Below, piece after piece: positions 49,854 to 61,726 of a stretch of DNA of 64,000 nucleotides; position 1 is the first letter of the stretch, and the number at the start of each line of letters is the position of its first letter. Location: NCBI GenBank assembly GCA_026874595.1, contig CM049313.1, positions 32,422,008 to 32,486,007 on the forward strand, given 5' to 3'. The notes under the pieces are model-generated. The model was given only the letters and a program-made list of their open reading frames with translations. It was not told the DNA's origin and made no database searches. The stretch is from Sipunculus nudus (taxonomy: Eukaryota; Annelida; Sipuncula; Golfingiida; Sipunculidae). A program made the translations under genes and the position numbers.

Positions 49854-50530
49854 TTGAACAACATTTTTGCAGAAGAAGACTATTGCAGCCCCCAGTTTGA
49901 AATAGGCTTACACTTAAGCTTTCTATGGATATACCAAAATAGATGAACCTAATCTATTCTTATACAATTGAAAGTACCCTACCCTAGGATAATTCTTGTG
50001 AAAAATTAAACCATTCAGCTTGACAGTTTCATCATAAAAAGCTGAAAGTGGCTAAAAAATTACAAGGTACTGTAAAAAACAGGTCAATGTAGGTGGAGCC
50101 ACAAAAACTTCAATTTCAAATTGTGACTAACATTTGAACAATATTTGGTGATGCTAGCTCCTGTCATTTCTGAGATTGTTATGTTAGTATGCTTATTGGC
50201 CAAATGGCTAAAGTTCTGATTCCTCTAACTTGGCCGAATTCATCAAACCCAAACCATTTGAACATACTTGAGAGAGTTTGTCTCTTGGATCAAATACTGA
50301 ACAATTTGGCCAAATAATTTCAGAGAAAATTTTCAAGCTCCCCCCCCCCCCCCCTCGGAAAATGTAAGTTGATGCATATGGTGCCACAAAGAGCTCAATC
50401 ACACAACATGTGACATGTGACAGATTTCTGCATAAAATTTAGGGATGCTAGCTCTGCTGTTCCTGAGAAATTATGGGTTAATATACTGATGACTGATGAC
50501 CTCTATACAAACAAGGCCTACTGCCCTATT
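49854..50530 (-). repeat. Family D dispersed repeat with a 15-C run
   Basis: It contains ggtgatgctagctcctg, gagattgttatgttagtatg, ccaaaccatttgaacata and ttcctgagaaattatgggtt, as in 44340-45440. C15 lies at 50340-50354. It is non-coding. Confidence 0.55.
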
Positions 50531-50704
50531 GTAAACCTGTGCAATGAGATTACACCAGGTATAATGCTTCAATGCTGGACCAATACTTTTCAAGAACATG
50601 TGTAACATGTATATGAACAATGCATGTACTAAACACTTAGAACAAGAAACAATTAAACAAACATCACTGCTGCAGTTCTGGCATGGGTGCACACAACACA
50701 AAAA
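50531..50704 (-). repeat. Inverted copy of 2557-2710
   Basis: caccaggtataatgcttcaa, tgctggaccaatact, catgtatatgaaca and ttctggcatgggtgcacaca are the reverse complements of the block at 2557-2710. At both places the block adjoins a mobile-element edge: family C here and family E1 there. Confidence 0.7.
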
Positions 50705-51888
50705 CAAGAATATGGGTAGTCAACAAGCGACTATGTGTATCCGCCAAAATCAGAGTAGGAAAGGTGAAGTGAGGCATGGATTGAGTGGAAAGGGGAAATA
50801 GAGTGAGGTGTGTTGCATAATAGCCTGGATGTCTGCAGCCGAAAAGTGTATGTAGGTTGCACCACCTACCACAAAATCCAGAAAGCTGTCCAAGATGTAT
50901 AAACATGCAAAATTTTAGGCAGTTAAGTCAAACCACTACTGAGATATGAGTGATTTTAGCCCATGGCAGAAAAACAGACAGACGCTGTGCAAAAATGATG
51001 GCAGGTGGCACCACCAATTTTGTGTATGATTAAGAGCTATGTGAGATCTATACACATGCAAAATTTCACAGGGATATGTCAAGCCAGTCCTGAGATATAA
51101 GCCTGAATATCTGCAGAATATGCATAAATGTAGGTGGCGCCACCTGCCAAAATAATCCAGAAAGCTATCCAAGATGTATAAACCTGCAAAATTTTATGCA
51201 GATATGTCAAACCACTGCCGAGATATGAGTGATTTTATCCCAAGGCAAACAAACAGACGGACGCTGTGCAAAAATGATTGCAGGTGGCGCCACCAGTTTG
51301 CGTATGATAAAGAGCTATGGGAGATCTATACGCATGCCAAATTTTGGCCCAACTGGTCAAACAGTTCCTGAGATATGAGCTTGGATGTCTGCAGCTTAAA
51401 CATGAATGTAGGTGGCGCCACCTGTCATAAAATCAAGAAAGCTGTCCAGGATGTATACACGTGCAAAATTTCAGGTGGATAAGTCAAACCAATGCAGAGA
51501 TATGAGTGCTTTTATCGCAAGGCAGATGAACAGATGGACGCTGTGCAAAAATGGTTGCAGGTGGCACCACTAATTTTAGTGTATGTTATAAAGCTTTCGA
51601 AGGGCTACAGTAAGCAAAATCTTTAGCCTTATCGGTCAAACGGTTCCCGAGATATGTATATTATGTGTGGAAACAGACGCACAAATGGACGCTGAGCAGA
51701 GAGGAAAGGTCAGAGGTCAACCAAAAATGAGGGTGCAGCAGTTCACATTTGACCAATCATAATTCGGAATTTTAAAAAATTCTGCCCAGTGGTTATGGAT
51801 GAGTTCTCTGGAACCCTTTGCAGCGATGGCAGCAGCGTTGGTGTCGACTGAAAACATAGTATCCGCAAAACTGTTTTGGCAGATACAA
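50705..51888 (-). mobile_element. Family C Helitron-like element (C3)
   Basis: The left edge has caagaatatggg, a near-perfect hairpin (gtagtcaacaagcgactatg) and gtatccgccaaaa. The right edge is ttttggcagatac (51874-51886). The core has ~278-bp units with GGTGGCGCCACC at 51133, 51283 and 51411, tcaagaaagctgtccaggat, aagtcaaaccaatgc and gagatatgagtg. The edge reads CTTG rather than CTAG on the minus strand, so the terminus has decayed slightly. Confidence 0.7.
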
Positions 51889-52895
51889 TGATTATAGCTG
51901 GCACCACCAGTCTTATATACAACAAAGAGATAAAAACATATGCCCAATGTCAGACTGATATGTCAAACCCCACCTGTGAAATAAGCAGGGACATACACTG
52001 TGCAAAAATTATTGTAGGTGGTGCCACCAGTCTTGTACACTATAAAGCCACCCAATATGTATAAACATACCCAATTTGACCTGTTGCAAAATCTGACACA
52101 GTTGGCAGTCTGCCAAAGCTATAAATAGATTCAGGCTGAACTTTGGTGCCAAATATGATGCAGTGAGCAGTCTGCCAAAGCTATAAATAGGATGCAGCTA
52201 CTGCACTGAGTGAACTCTTGATCTATACCTGGCTGCACTTCTTCCAATCCTGGCACTGTGCCAAAACTATTTATAGAGCTGACATCATCTTGGCTAATGG
52301 CCCACATCAAGGCACTGGCAATCTGCCAGTGGTAAACCAAGTGCTGCCATCTATACACAAAAGTGGTCCCTACTTGAAATAACTTTGAAATTTATTTTCC
52401 CAATACAAAATGCATTCAGCTGACTTTTTATAAAAAAGAAATCAGGAATATATGTAAAATTATTACGGATGCATACTGAATGCAAAATTAAAATACAGAT
52501 ATATATCATTGATGGCAAATTCTTGAATTAAGTTGAGTAGGAATACCAATAATTTATAATCCAAGTACAGTTGTTTTTATATAGCCACAGCGAGCTGAAT
52601 ATCCATGATTGTAACATTGCCAGGTATGATGAATAACATAAATCAGAAATCTTAAGTTTTTAAAAGCTTTTAAAAAAAACTTTCTTGTCAAAATTAACCA
52701 AATATAACCTGAAATCTAAATGTCTAGTGGCATGATGTAATAGATGCTGATAAACTGGTGCCGGGCTAGATGTAACAGCATCACACAACTAACACATATG
52801 GTAAAATGACTCAATTCAAACTCCATAATTCAGCCAAAAATCATTCATGTGGAACCATGAATGACAATTATTATAAGAATTATTGTAGGGATTAT
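51889..52895 (-). repeat. Mosaic, inverted relative to 1-1745
   Basis: 51890-52070 repeats the ggcaccaccagtcttatata unit found inverted near 1560-1745. 52080-52330 holds two or three gtctgccaaagctataaata units. 52655-52895 is the inverted copy of 1-250. The 52380-52650 part looks unique. Confidence 0.6.
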
Positions 52896-54033
52896 TCTTG
52901 TAAAATATTTAACAAACTGGCTTCAGTGGCATCAGTCAAAAAACGTTTCGCAAGTTTATAACTCATATATGAAAATACAGCAAACTGGCTAAGTTCAGCT
53001 TCCTGTAACTCAGCCAAAAAGCACTGAACCAAAACCATTTGAATAAACTTGAATTATCAACATCTGAGGATAATTAATGTGTGAGATTTAAGAATTAGGC
53101 CCAGTGGTTCTTGAGAAGAAGATCTTTGTAGCCACTGGGCTGAAATGGGCTGTTATGGCATATGACTAAATTCAGCTTCCCATAACTTAGCCAAAAGTCA
53201 CTGAAAAGAGACCATTTGAACAAACTTCAGAAAGCACTACCCTAGGATCATTTCTGTGCGATATTAAACATTTTGGCTATATGGTTTCAGAGAAGAAGTT
53301 TTTGTAGCCCTCAGTGTGATACAGGCACTAATGACCCCGTACAAAAATGGCCGATGCAGGTGGCGCCACCAATACCTCAATTTCAGATATGACCTATGTG
53401 ACCAACATTGGCATAAAATTTGGTGATGATAGCTCCAGCCGTTTCTGAGATTTAAATTTTAACATGCTTTTTTGCACAGTTAACAAAGTTCAACCTCCTG
53501 TAACTCGACCAAAAATCTCCAAACTGAAACCATCCAAATAAAATTGAGAAAGATTGTTCCAGGGATCATTTCTGTGAAATATTGGACAATTTGGCTGGAC
53601 AGTTTCGGAGGAGAAGGTTTTTAAGGATTTTTAGGCTTTTTCCCTATAAAATCTAAGAAAATGCAGTTAGAAAAAAAATAAACAAAATCCGATATAGTTT
53701 TTTGGATGACTGATTATTTGCAAAAAAATTTAGTGATACTAGCTCCTGCCGTTTTTGAGATAGCTATGGTTAACCTACAGACGACGCACAACGTACGACG
53801 CACGACGGACTACGCCGCACCATCGCATAAGCTCACAGGTTCCCTAAAAAGGTTCATGCAGGTGGCGCCACCAATACCTCAATTTCAAATATGAGTCATG
53901 TGACCAACATTTTCTTAAATTTTGTGATGATAGCTCCAGCCGTTTCTGATATAGTCATCAGTTTCAGAGAAGAAAATTATTAAAGGGTTTTTAGCTTTTT
54001 CCCCTAAAAAATCTAAGTAAATGCAGATAGCAG
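52896..54033 (-). repeat. Family D dispersed repeat
   Basis: Three or more units contain cataacttagccaaaag or ctgtaactcagccaaaa, gaccatttgaacaaactt, tgtgaaatattggacaattt and tttggtgatgatagctccag. Two perfect GGTGGCGCCACC palindromes (53359, 53861) are each followed by aatacctcaatttca. A run of acgacgcacaacgtacgacg lies near 53780, analogous to the gacgga runs at the 3' ends of other repeats here. Confidence 0.6.
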
Positions 54034-56146
54034 ACATGTGACCCATGGGTCATGACTCTCAGCCGACTGACATGTTGACAAAATGTCCTTACACAGGCAA
54101 CTGATTGTATCCGCCAAAACAGAGCAGATATTATGTTTTCAGTCGAAGGCCGCCGCTGCCGCCCCTTAGGTTTCCGGAGAACTCCTCCGTAACCACTGGG
54201 GGGAATTTTTTAAAATATTTTGTTTATGAATGGGTCACATATGAACTGCTGCGCCCTCATTTTTGGTTGACCTCTGACCTTTCCTCTCTGCCCATTGTCC
54301 ATTTGTGTGTCTGTTTCCTCACATAAAAACACATATCTTGGGAACCGTGTGACTGATCAGGCTAAAAATTTTGCACAAATATAGCCCTTGGATAGCCTTA
54401 TAACAAACACGAAATATGGTGGCCCCACCTGCAACCATTTTTGCACAGCGTCCATCTTTTCATCTGCCTTGGGATAAAGTCACTCATATCTCGGCAGTAG
54501 TTTGACTTATACACCTGAAATTTTGCATTTTATACATCCTGGACAGCTTTCTTGATTTTATGACAGGTGGCGGCGGTGCCACCTGCAACCATTTTTGCAC
54601 AGCGTCCATCTGTTCATCTGCCTTCGGAAAATATCACTCATATCTTTGCAGTGGTTTGACTTATCCACCTGAAATTTTGCAGGTTTATACAACCTGGACA
54701 GCTTTCTTGATTTTATGACAGGAGGCGCCACCTTCATTCACATTTACGCTGCAGACATCCAAGCTCATAACTTGGGAATTTTTTGACCTATTGGGCCAAA
54801 ATTTTGCATGTGTAGAGATCTCACATAACTCTTTATCATATGTGAAACTGGTGGCGCCACCTGCAACCATTTTTGCACAGGGTCCATCTGTTCATCTACC
54901 TTGGGATAATATCACTCATATCTCAGCAGTGGCTTGACCTCTCCACCTGAAATTTTGCAGGTTTATACAACCTGGACAGCTTTCTTGATTTTTTGACAGG
55001 AGGCGCCACCTTCATTCCTGCTGATGCTGCAGACATCCAAGCTCATACCTTGGGAACTGTTTGACAGATTGGGCCAAAATTTTGCATGTGTATAGATCTC
55101 ACATAGCTCTTTATCAAACATAAAACTGGTGGCGCCACCTGCAACCATTTTTGCACAGGGTCCATCTTTTCATCTACCTTGGGATAATATCACTCATATC
55201 TTGGCAGTGGTTTGACTTATCCACCTGAAATTTTGCAGGGTTATACAACCTGGACAGCTTTTTTTTTATTTTATGGCAGGTGGCACCACCTACATTTATG
55301 TTTATGCTGCAGACATTCAGGCTTATATCTCAGGACTGGTTTGACATATCCCCCTGAAATTTTGCATATGTATAGATCTCACATAGCTCTTAATCATACA
55401 CAAAATTGGTGGCGCCACCTGCCACCATTTTTGCACATTGTCCTTCTGTTTGTCTGCTGTGGGATAAAATCACTCATATACAAGTAGTGGTTTGACTTAT
55501 CTGCCACTAAATTTTGCATATGTATACAACTTGGACAGCTTTCTGGATTTTGTGGTAGGTGGCGCAACCTACATACATATTTTGGCTGCATACATCCATG
55601 CAAATATGCAACACACCTCAATCTATTTCCCCTTGCCACTCAATCCATGCCTCACTTCACCCATCCCACTCTGATTCTGGCGGATACACGTAGTCGCTTG
55701 TCGACTACCCTTATTCTAATTTATATAATGTAGCTGTCATCAACGTTCATTCATATAGGCTTAAATTCATGAAGACCCATAAGATCAACAAATTTGATGA
55801 CAAACCATTCAGCTGTTCCTAAGGAATCTGGTATTTTGTGTGTATTTTGCATTATATCTGGAAAATATGCCCCGAAACTTTGAGAATATAGGTCACAGGA
55901 TGTCAAGTTAGAAGATTCTAGGGCCAATGGTTATGATTTGTGCCCTGCTTTAGTATCAAATTTTTAGTTATTCTAGGGGCTGCTTAGAAGCCCCACAGCA
56001 TAGAGAACATGCATGTCAAGTTAGAAGATTCCAGATCTAAAGTTTACGATTTGTGCCGTGTTAATGGATGGACAGACAGACAGACGGACGATGAGCAAAG
56101 AGTGATGGCTATAGCTCAAATGACTTTCACTCATCTGAGCTTAAAA
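54034..56146 (+). mobile_element. Family E element interrupted by a family C element (E7)
   Basis: The 5' end is GACCCATGGGTC (54040-54051), then ctctcagccgactga. The 3' end has gacagacagacagacggacg, ggctatagctcaaatgac and TCATCTGAGC (56131-56140; one change from the standard end). Between the C4 insertion and the 3' end are pieces of the ~340-bp core (gattctagggccaatggtta, gatttgtgccctg). Confidence 0.65.
54105..55720 (+). mobile_element. Best-preserved family C Helitron-like element (C4)
   Basis: The left subterminal repeat GTATCCGCCAAAA (54107-54119) pairs with tctGGCGGATAC at the right (to about 55686). A perfect hairpin GTAGTCGCTTGTCGACTAC (55690-55708, 7-bp stem, 5-base loop) follows, then CCTTATTCTAA and T. 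A subterminal inverted repeat, then a hairpin, then CTRR next to T is the 3' architecture of Helitron/Helentron-type elements. The core has units of about 278 bp with GGTGGCGCCACC at 54850, 55128 and 55408 and ggaggcgccacc at 54721 and 54999. No Rep/helicase frame is present, so it is non-autonomous. Confidence 0.72.
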
Positions 56147-56320
56147 TTTACAAAATCGAATAGAGGTTTTTAGATGACTGCATGAGTTTTTGCATAAAAT
56201 TTGGTGATGCTAGCTCCTGCCTTTTGAGATAGTATGGGTTAACGTACAGACAAAGCCACACCATCACATAAGTTCACAGGTTCACTAAAAACGCAGTTCT
56301 TCAAAAATTATTGGGTTCAT

Positions 56321-57200
56321 AACAAGTGACCCATGGGTCATTACGTTCAGCTGACCAGCGGGCCATTCACAACAGGATCTAATTACATGTAAATCATCTG
56401 AAAGCAATATTGAGATAAACTTGAGATGTGATCTTGACTTTTGACCTTCTGAATACACAGTCGACAGGGTTATTCCGTAAGTGATGGGTCACACATGTGC
56501 ATACTGAATCCACTCAGGATTGGTTTAGATAGAGGTTGTACAAATGAAGGATAAGATCAAGGTCACCAGTTTTCAAACTCTTCTGAGAGGTCATAACAAC
56601 CTAGTTTCAGGTCTAATGGATACAATTTGTGCCCTGTCAGACTGTCTTGGTGCTCAGATAATGTTTTGGCCTGTCACTCACAGAATATATAGGTCATTAT
56701 GACCTAGTTTCAGGTTTCCAAGAAAATTTGCCAAGAACCCCCCTGGATGTTGTGTCAGAAGATTCTAGGCCTACAGGCCACAATTTGAGCACATCTAACT
56801 TCCAAGGTGCTCAAATCATGTTTTGTTTTTCCTATAGCTCCAAGATTATTGGGTATGGTGACCTAATTTCATGTTTCCAATGACATTCTACCCGGACCCC
56901 CCACCCCTCCTGAATGTCACATTGGAAGATTCTAGAGCAAATGGATACAAGTTGTCCCCCTCTGACTCTCTGGGTGCCTAAAATCATGTTCATCAGCCAG
57001 TATATTGGAAATTATAGGTCATCATGACCTAGTTTTAGGTTTCCAAGAACATCTGCCAAGAACCTGCCTGGATGTTGTGTAAGATGATTCTAGGCCTGAT
57101 GGATACAATTTGAGCCCATCTTACTTTTGCAATTATTTTGGTGTTTCAGGACAATTTACCTCATGCAAGAACAGCAAACTGTTTTAGAGATTGGTTTGAG
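56321..57200 (+). mobile_element. Family E-like 5' end with ~150-175-bp core units (E8)
   Basis: aacaagt, GACCCATGGGTC (56328-56339) and ttcagctgacc mark a 5' end. Downstream are three to four units with gacctagtttcaggtttcca, aagaacc and agattctaggcc (near 56590, 56700, 56850 and 57026). No clear 3' end was found, so the right boundary is approximate. Confidence 0.5.
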
Positions 57201-57517
57201 CTCCTAACATTTTTTTAACAGTCACAACAAATTAAATAAAGGCACAACCTTAACAATCTATATTATAAAATGAATCGCAGTAGGATATGTACAAAGAGTC
57301 ATTGTTAAGTGGTAATGTCATATTAAATTCACAATTTTATAGTCACCACAAAATGGTTCCAGAATTTGGTATATCATTGAGGCTTGTTGTAAAAATAAAA
57401 AGAAAACAATTCAACTAAACATTATTATAAAGACACAAACATGTATATGTGGCTTTGGGTTACCACTAAATGGATATAAAATGGGCCATTTTAATGGTGT
57501 GGTGAATGAAAGGAAAA
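57201..57517. other. AT-rich sequence, no gene seen
   Basis: Short stretch between two family E elements with nothing recognisable. Confidence 0.4.
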
Positions 57518-58838
57518 ACAAGGGACCCATGGGTCATGGGGCTCAGTTGAAGTTTGAATTTGTTGCAAATGCATAATATTCTATTGTAATGATTTTAATA
57601 TATATAAGCATATGAGAAGCTTAGAGGAAAGGGGCCCTCCTACTTGGTTATAGTAGAGTTTTAAATATATGATTGCAAAACTAATTCTCTGACAATACTG
57701 TCATGAAGAAAAACAGATGCTTATGAAACATTTACAGATGGACAGGCAAGTGGACAGAATGGACTGATACATTTATTTCACTTTCAGGGGAATAATGCAT
57801 TTAAGTTTATATTAAACCCTATTTTTTCCATTAAATCCACTTTTTCCATTAATAGTTTTTATCATATTCATTTTTTTTTAATTTACACGTTTTATCAATT
57901 TGTAATAAAAATCTGAAAATATAAGTTAAAATATCAGAATTTTAAGTTGCAATCATTATTTATCCAGAGATCAGCTCACATCAAGTCATATTATGCATAG
58001 ACATATATTTTATTATTTTTTAAATCACAAATGTTTAAAGTGAATTTAAAAGAAAATAATACCACAACATGGCATCTTCAAGATTATTCCTTGAATCATT
58101 ATTAAAGTTTTGTACAATTGGGTTTTCCTTACATGCTTAATTTTATTCACTGAAATAAAAGATTCAGAAAATTTGATAAAATAAAAACATCTTTTCAAAT
58201 AAAGTATACACACTGTTGATTGAATGAGGGAAAAACAATATCATTATGCTAATTAATATCTCACCTATAATTTATTACTGGAAAAAATTTTCAATTTCAC
58301 ACCTGGTGAAGTTTTTACTCTTTTGAAGTAAGGAATTCCTTATCTGATGAACATCCACACTTTCATAGCAATACACCACTTGTGGACACAATTAAATGTG
58401 CACTTTAATCACTGTAACCCTGGTGGTACAATACAAAATCTAAAATGTAGAAAAAAAAGCCAAATATAGATGAGTCAAATATAGAAAATTATAACATTCA
58501 TCTAGTTTATGCACCATCCTGGGGGGGGGGGGGTGCAGGGCATAGGGGAAGCCTGCCAGTAGTGGCCAAGCTGAGCCAAGGCAAGCTGCCTGGAGTGGGT
58601 TACATAACACAGGTGAAGGCTGTACTAGGTAGGCTTGAAGTAAGCAACACTTGACATGGTGTATGGAAACTTGAATAAAAGCTACTCTGTTCAATCAATT
58701 CCTTTGAAATTTCAGATTTTAAAAGATTAAATCCTTATGTATATATACTGTGAAAATTAAATCAACAGTGCTTACAGGGAAAACCGTACTATGGCCAAAA
58801 TTTATGGTATTGATTTTTTATTTATGCTAAAAACTTAA

Positions 58839-59390
58839 ACAAGGGACCCATGGGTCACGTGGCTCCGCAGAATTTCGGAAACTATTAGCAAATGCAAAAT
58901 ATTCTTATTTCTTTTGGTTTTTCATGTATATTAGCATTTCAAAAGCTAAGAGAAAATGGCCCTGCTAAAATTAAACTCTGTAGATAATAGAATAATGGAT
59001 ATAAGCTAAAACATATGCACTGTGTAATAAACTTGTGGCCTGAAACCATTTAATGATGCACCAAGGGAAAAATGGGCCAACAGTAAGTGTTATATGAAAG
59101 TTACATTTTATAAACAAAGAATGTGTGAATAAAATTAAGTTTTCAATAGTTAAATATATGGCCATATGATTTAAAAATTATTCCCACAAAGTTTGACCGA
59201 TATTTCTGATTTTTAAACTAAGTTTAATGGTGTTCACACCTAGGCCTGGCCAACTCTTAAGAGATATGAATGAAATGCTACAAAGTATTTATATCTTCTT
59301 AAATCTTGTCAATTAGCACTTACATTAGATCCTAATATTTTATCACATTTGAATGTTAGAATTCAATTCCTGAACATTTTTATCTTAAAA
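58839..59390 (+). mobile_element. Nested family E copy, first of a tandem pair (E10)
   Basis: It starts ACAAGGGACCCATGGGTC, then ggctccgcagaatttcgg. It repeats the following element with a ~553-bp offset: aaatggccctg, gatgcaccaagggaa, gtgttatatgaaagt/gtgttatataaaagt and ttagcacttacattagatcc occur in both. It interrupts E9. Confidence 0.6.
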
Positions 59391-59935
59391 AACAAGGGAC
59401 CCATGGGTCACATTGCTCAGCTGAACTTTGGAAAATATTAGTAACTGCAAAATATTTTTATTTCTTTTGGTTTTTCATGTATATTATCATTAGAAAAGCT
59501 ATGAGAAAATGGCCCTGAGAAAACGAAAGTCTGTAAATTATAGATTAATGGACATGAGCTAACCATTTAGTGATGCACCAAGGGAACAAATAGGCCTACA
59601 GTAAGTGTTATATAAAAGTAACATTTCATAAACAAATAATGTGTGAAGGTAATAAGTTTTCAAAAGTTAAATATATGGCCATATGAGTTAAAAATTAATC
59701 CCACAAAGTTTGACCAATATTCCTAATTTTAATACTAAGTTAACAGTGTTATTCACACCTAGGCCCTGCCAACTTTAAGAGATATGAATGAAATGCTACA
59801 AAGTATTTATATCTTCTTAAATCTTGTCAGTTAGCACTTACATTAGATCCTAATATTTTATCACATTTGAATATTAGGATTAAATTCCTGAATTTTTTTC
59901 TTAATAACAATCGAAATTGTCCAAGTCTCATCAAA
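59391..59935 (+). mobile_element. Nested family E copy, second of a tandem pair (E11)
   Basis: aacaaggGACCCATGGGTC (59398-59409) and then ttGCTCAGCTGA. It is collinear with 58839-59390. The right boundary is approximate, after ttagattaaattcctgaat-like sequence shared by both copies. Confidence 0.6.
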
Positions 59936-61668
59936 AAGAATTTATTTAACATTAAAATTATAAGATTCATCTTGTTTATTAGTCCAATGTATTGAAGGGG
60001 TTGGTGGGGGCAGGGGTCTCCGCTGTTACTGCTCGTTGCTGAAAAAAATGTTAATTTTAAGATTCATCTAGTTCATAGTCCAGGTCTGTCAACAGAATGG
60101 GGGTGGGGGGGGGGGGGGGGAGCGGCGGCTGCCAGAGAAAAAGGCTCCCTGTCGTATGGTATTAACTGCAGACAGCCTGATCAAGCTCAACTCAGTGGAG
60201 AGAGCTCAACTGAATGACCTACAGTCACCAAAGTCGACTGCTTGACAATGTAAGGGAATACAACAAGAGCCTCCAATATAAATTCAATTACTAGCCTAAT
60301 TTTGCAGCTTTTATTTTCAAATTTCAGATTTTAACAGATTAAATCCTTATGTGCACATGCTGTGAAAAATAAATCCACAGTACTTACAGGAAAAAAATGT
60401 GCCGTGGCCAAAATTTAAGGTACCAATTCTTATTTTTGCTAATATTTAAAAAAATTTAAAAGATTTTGATCTAATTTTAGGTATACAATTTAATTTTGAT
60501 TAATTAAAGTTAAATTACTGGAAAAAAGTCCTTAGCTTTAACATGTTTTGTATCAAGCGATCAAATATCTTTTCTGATTTTTTCAAAAATGCATTATGTT
60601 TGAGCCCATAACTTTTTAAAATTATATAATACATACCTTATTTCTGGCATGTATATAGGAACTATATAGAGGAATATTTATGGTAAATATGAGGAAAAAC
60701 AGATGAGTGGTTTTGATATTAGGCAGTCCTGAATTGTAAAAATATGTTTTTAATAAAAAATTGAGGTTTTTCCTTAATTTTCTTAATTTCTCAAAGGAAC
60801 AAAGTCAATAAGACCCAGTTTTCAGCTTGGTTGGAGATCTTTGGGACATCTAACATTATGCCAACAGCCTGGGGAGCATAGAGATATGCAATGAATGACC
60901 TACAGTCACTAAAGTGGACTGCTTGACAATATAAGGGAATACAACTTGAGCCTCCAAAAAAATTCAATAACTAGCCAGATTTGCAGCTTTTATTTTCAAA
61001 TTTCAGATTTTAACAGATTAAATCCTTATGTGTACATGCTGTGAAAATTTAATCCACAGTACTTACAGGAAAAAACGTGCCATGGCCAAAGTTGGGCAAA
61101 ATTTAAGGTACCAATTTTATATTTTTGCCCATATTTATAAAAATTTAACAGATTTTGATCTAATTTTTAGTATCCAATTAAATTTTGATTAATTAAAGTT
61201 GTATTACTGAAAAAAAGTCCCGACCTTTAACACTTTTGGTCTTAAGTGACCAAATATCTTTCCTGATTTTTTTACAAAGTCCATTATGTTTGAGCCCATA
61301 ACTTTTTTAAATTAAATAATACTGACTTAATTTCTGGCATGTACATAGGAACTATATAGAGGAATATTTCTGGTAAATATGAAGAAAACCAGATGAGTGG
61401 TTTTGATATTAGGCAGCCTGAAGTGTGAAAATAGATTTCTAATAAAAAAATTGAGGTTTTTCCTTAATATCTCGAAGGAACGAAGTCCTATTGACCCAAT
61501 TTTCGGCATGGTAGGAGATTTTGGGGACATCTAACTGTATGCTAAATTTCAGATTCATAGGTCCGATGGTGTCGAAACGTGCCAGTCTTACGGACGGACA
61601 TCCGGACGGACGACGGACAATGGACCACAACTATAGCTCAGATTACTAATAGTCAGCTGAGCAAAAAG

Positions 61669-61726
61669 AACAAGGGACCCATGGGTCACTGTGCTCAGCT
61701 GAAGTTGACCTTGAAGGTAAAAATAA
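61669..61726 (+). mobile_element. Solo 5' end of a family E element (E12)
   Basis: aacaagg, GACCCATGGGTC (61676-61687) and GCTCAGCTGA lie directly between the 3' end of E9 and the 5' end of E13. Three element ends therefore lie within about 90 bp. Confidence 0.65.

Larger units (their letters stand above)
57518..61668 (+). mobile_element. Family E element with nested copies (E9)
   Basis: The 5' end is ACAAGGGACCCATGGGTC (57518). The 3' end is ctatagctcagattac and TCAGCTGAGC (61653-61662), after gacggacatccggacggacg. The first 1.3 kb is collinear with 26318-27680, including the poly-G (13 G at 58521-58533). The copy is then broken at about 58835 by another family E 5' end. The core resumes near 60180 with two units about 678 bp apart (gattaaatcc at 60337 and 61015). 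A further G-run lies at 60105-60120. No coding frame. Confidence 0.7.
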
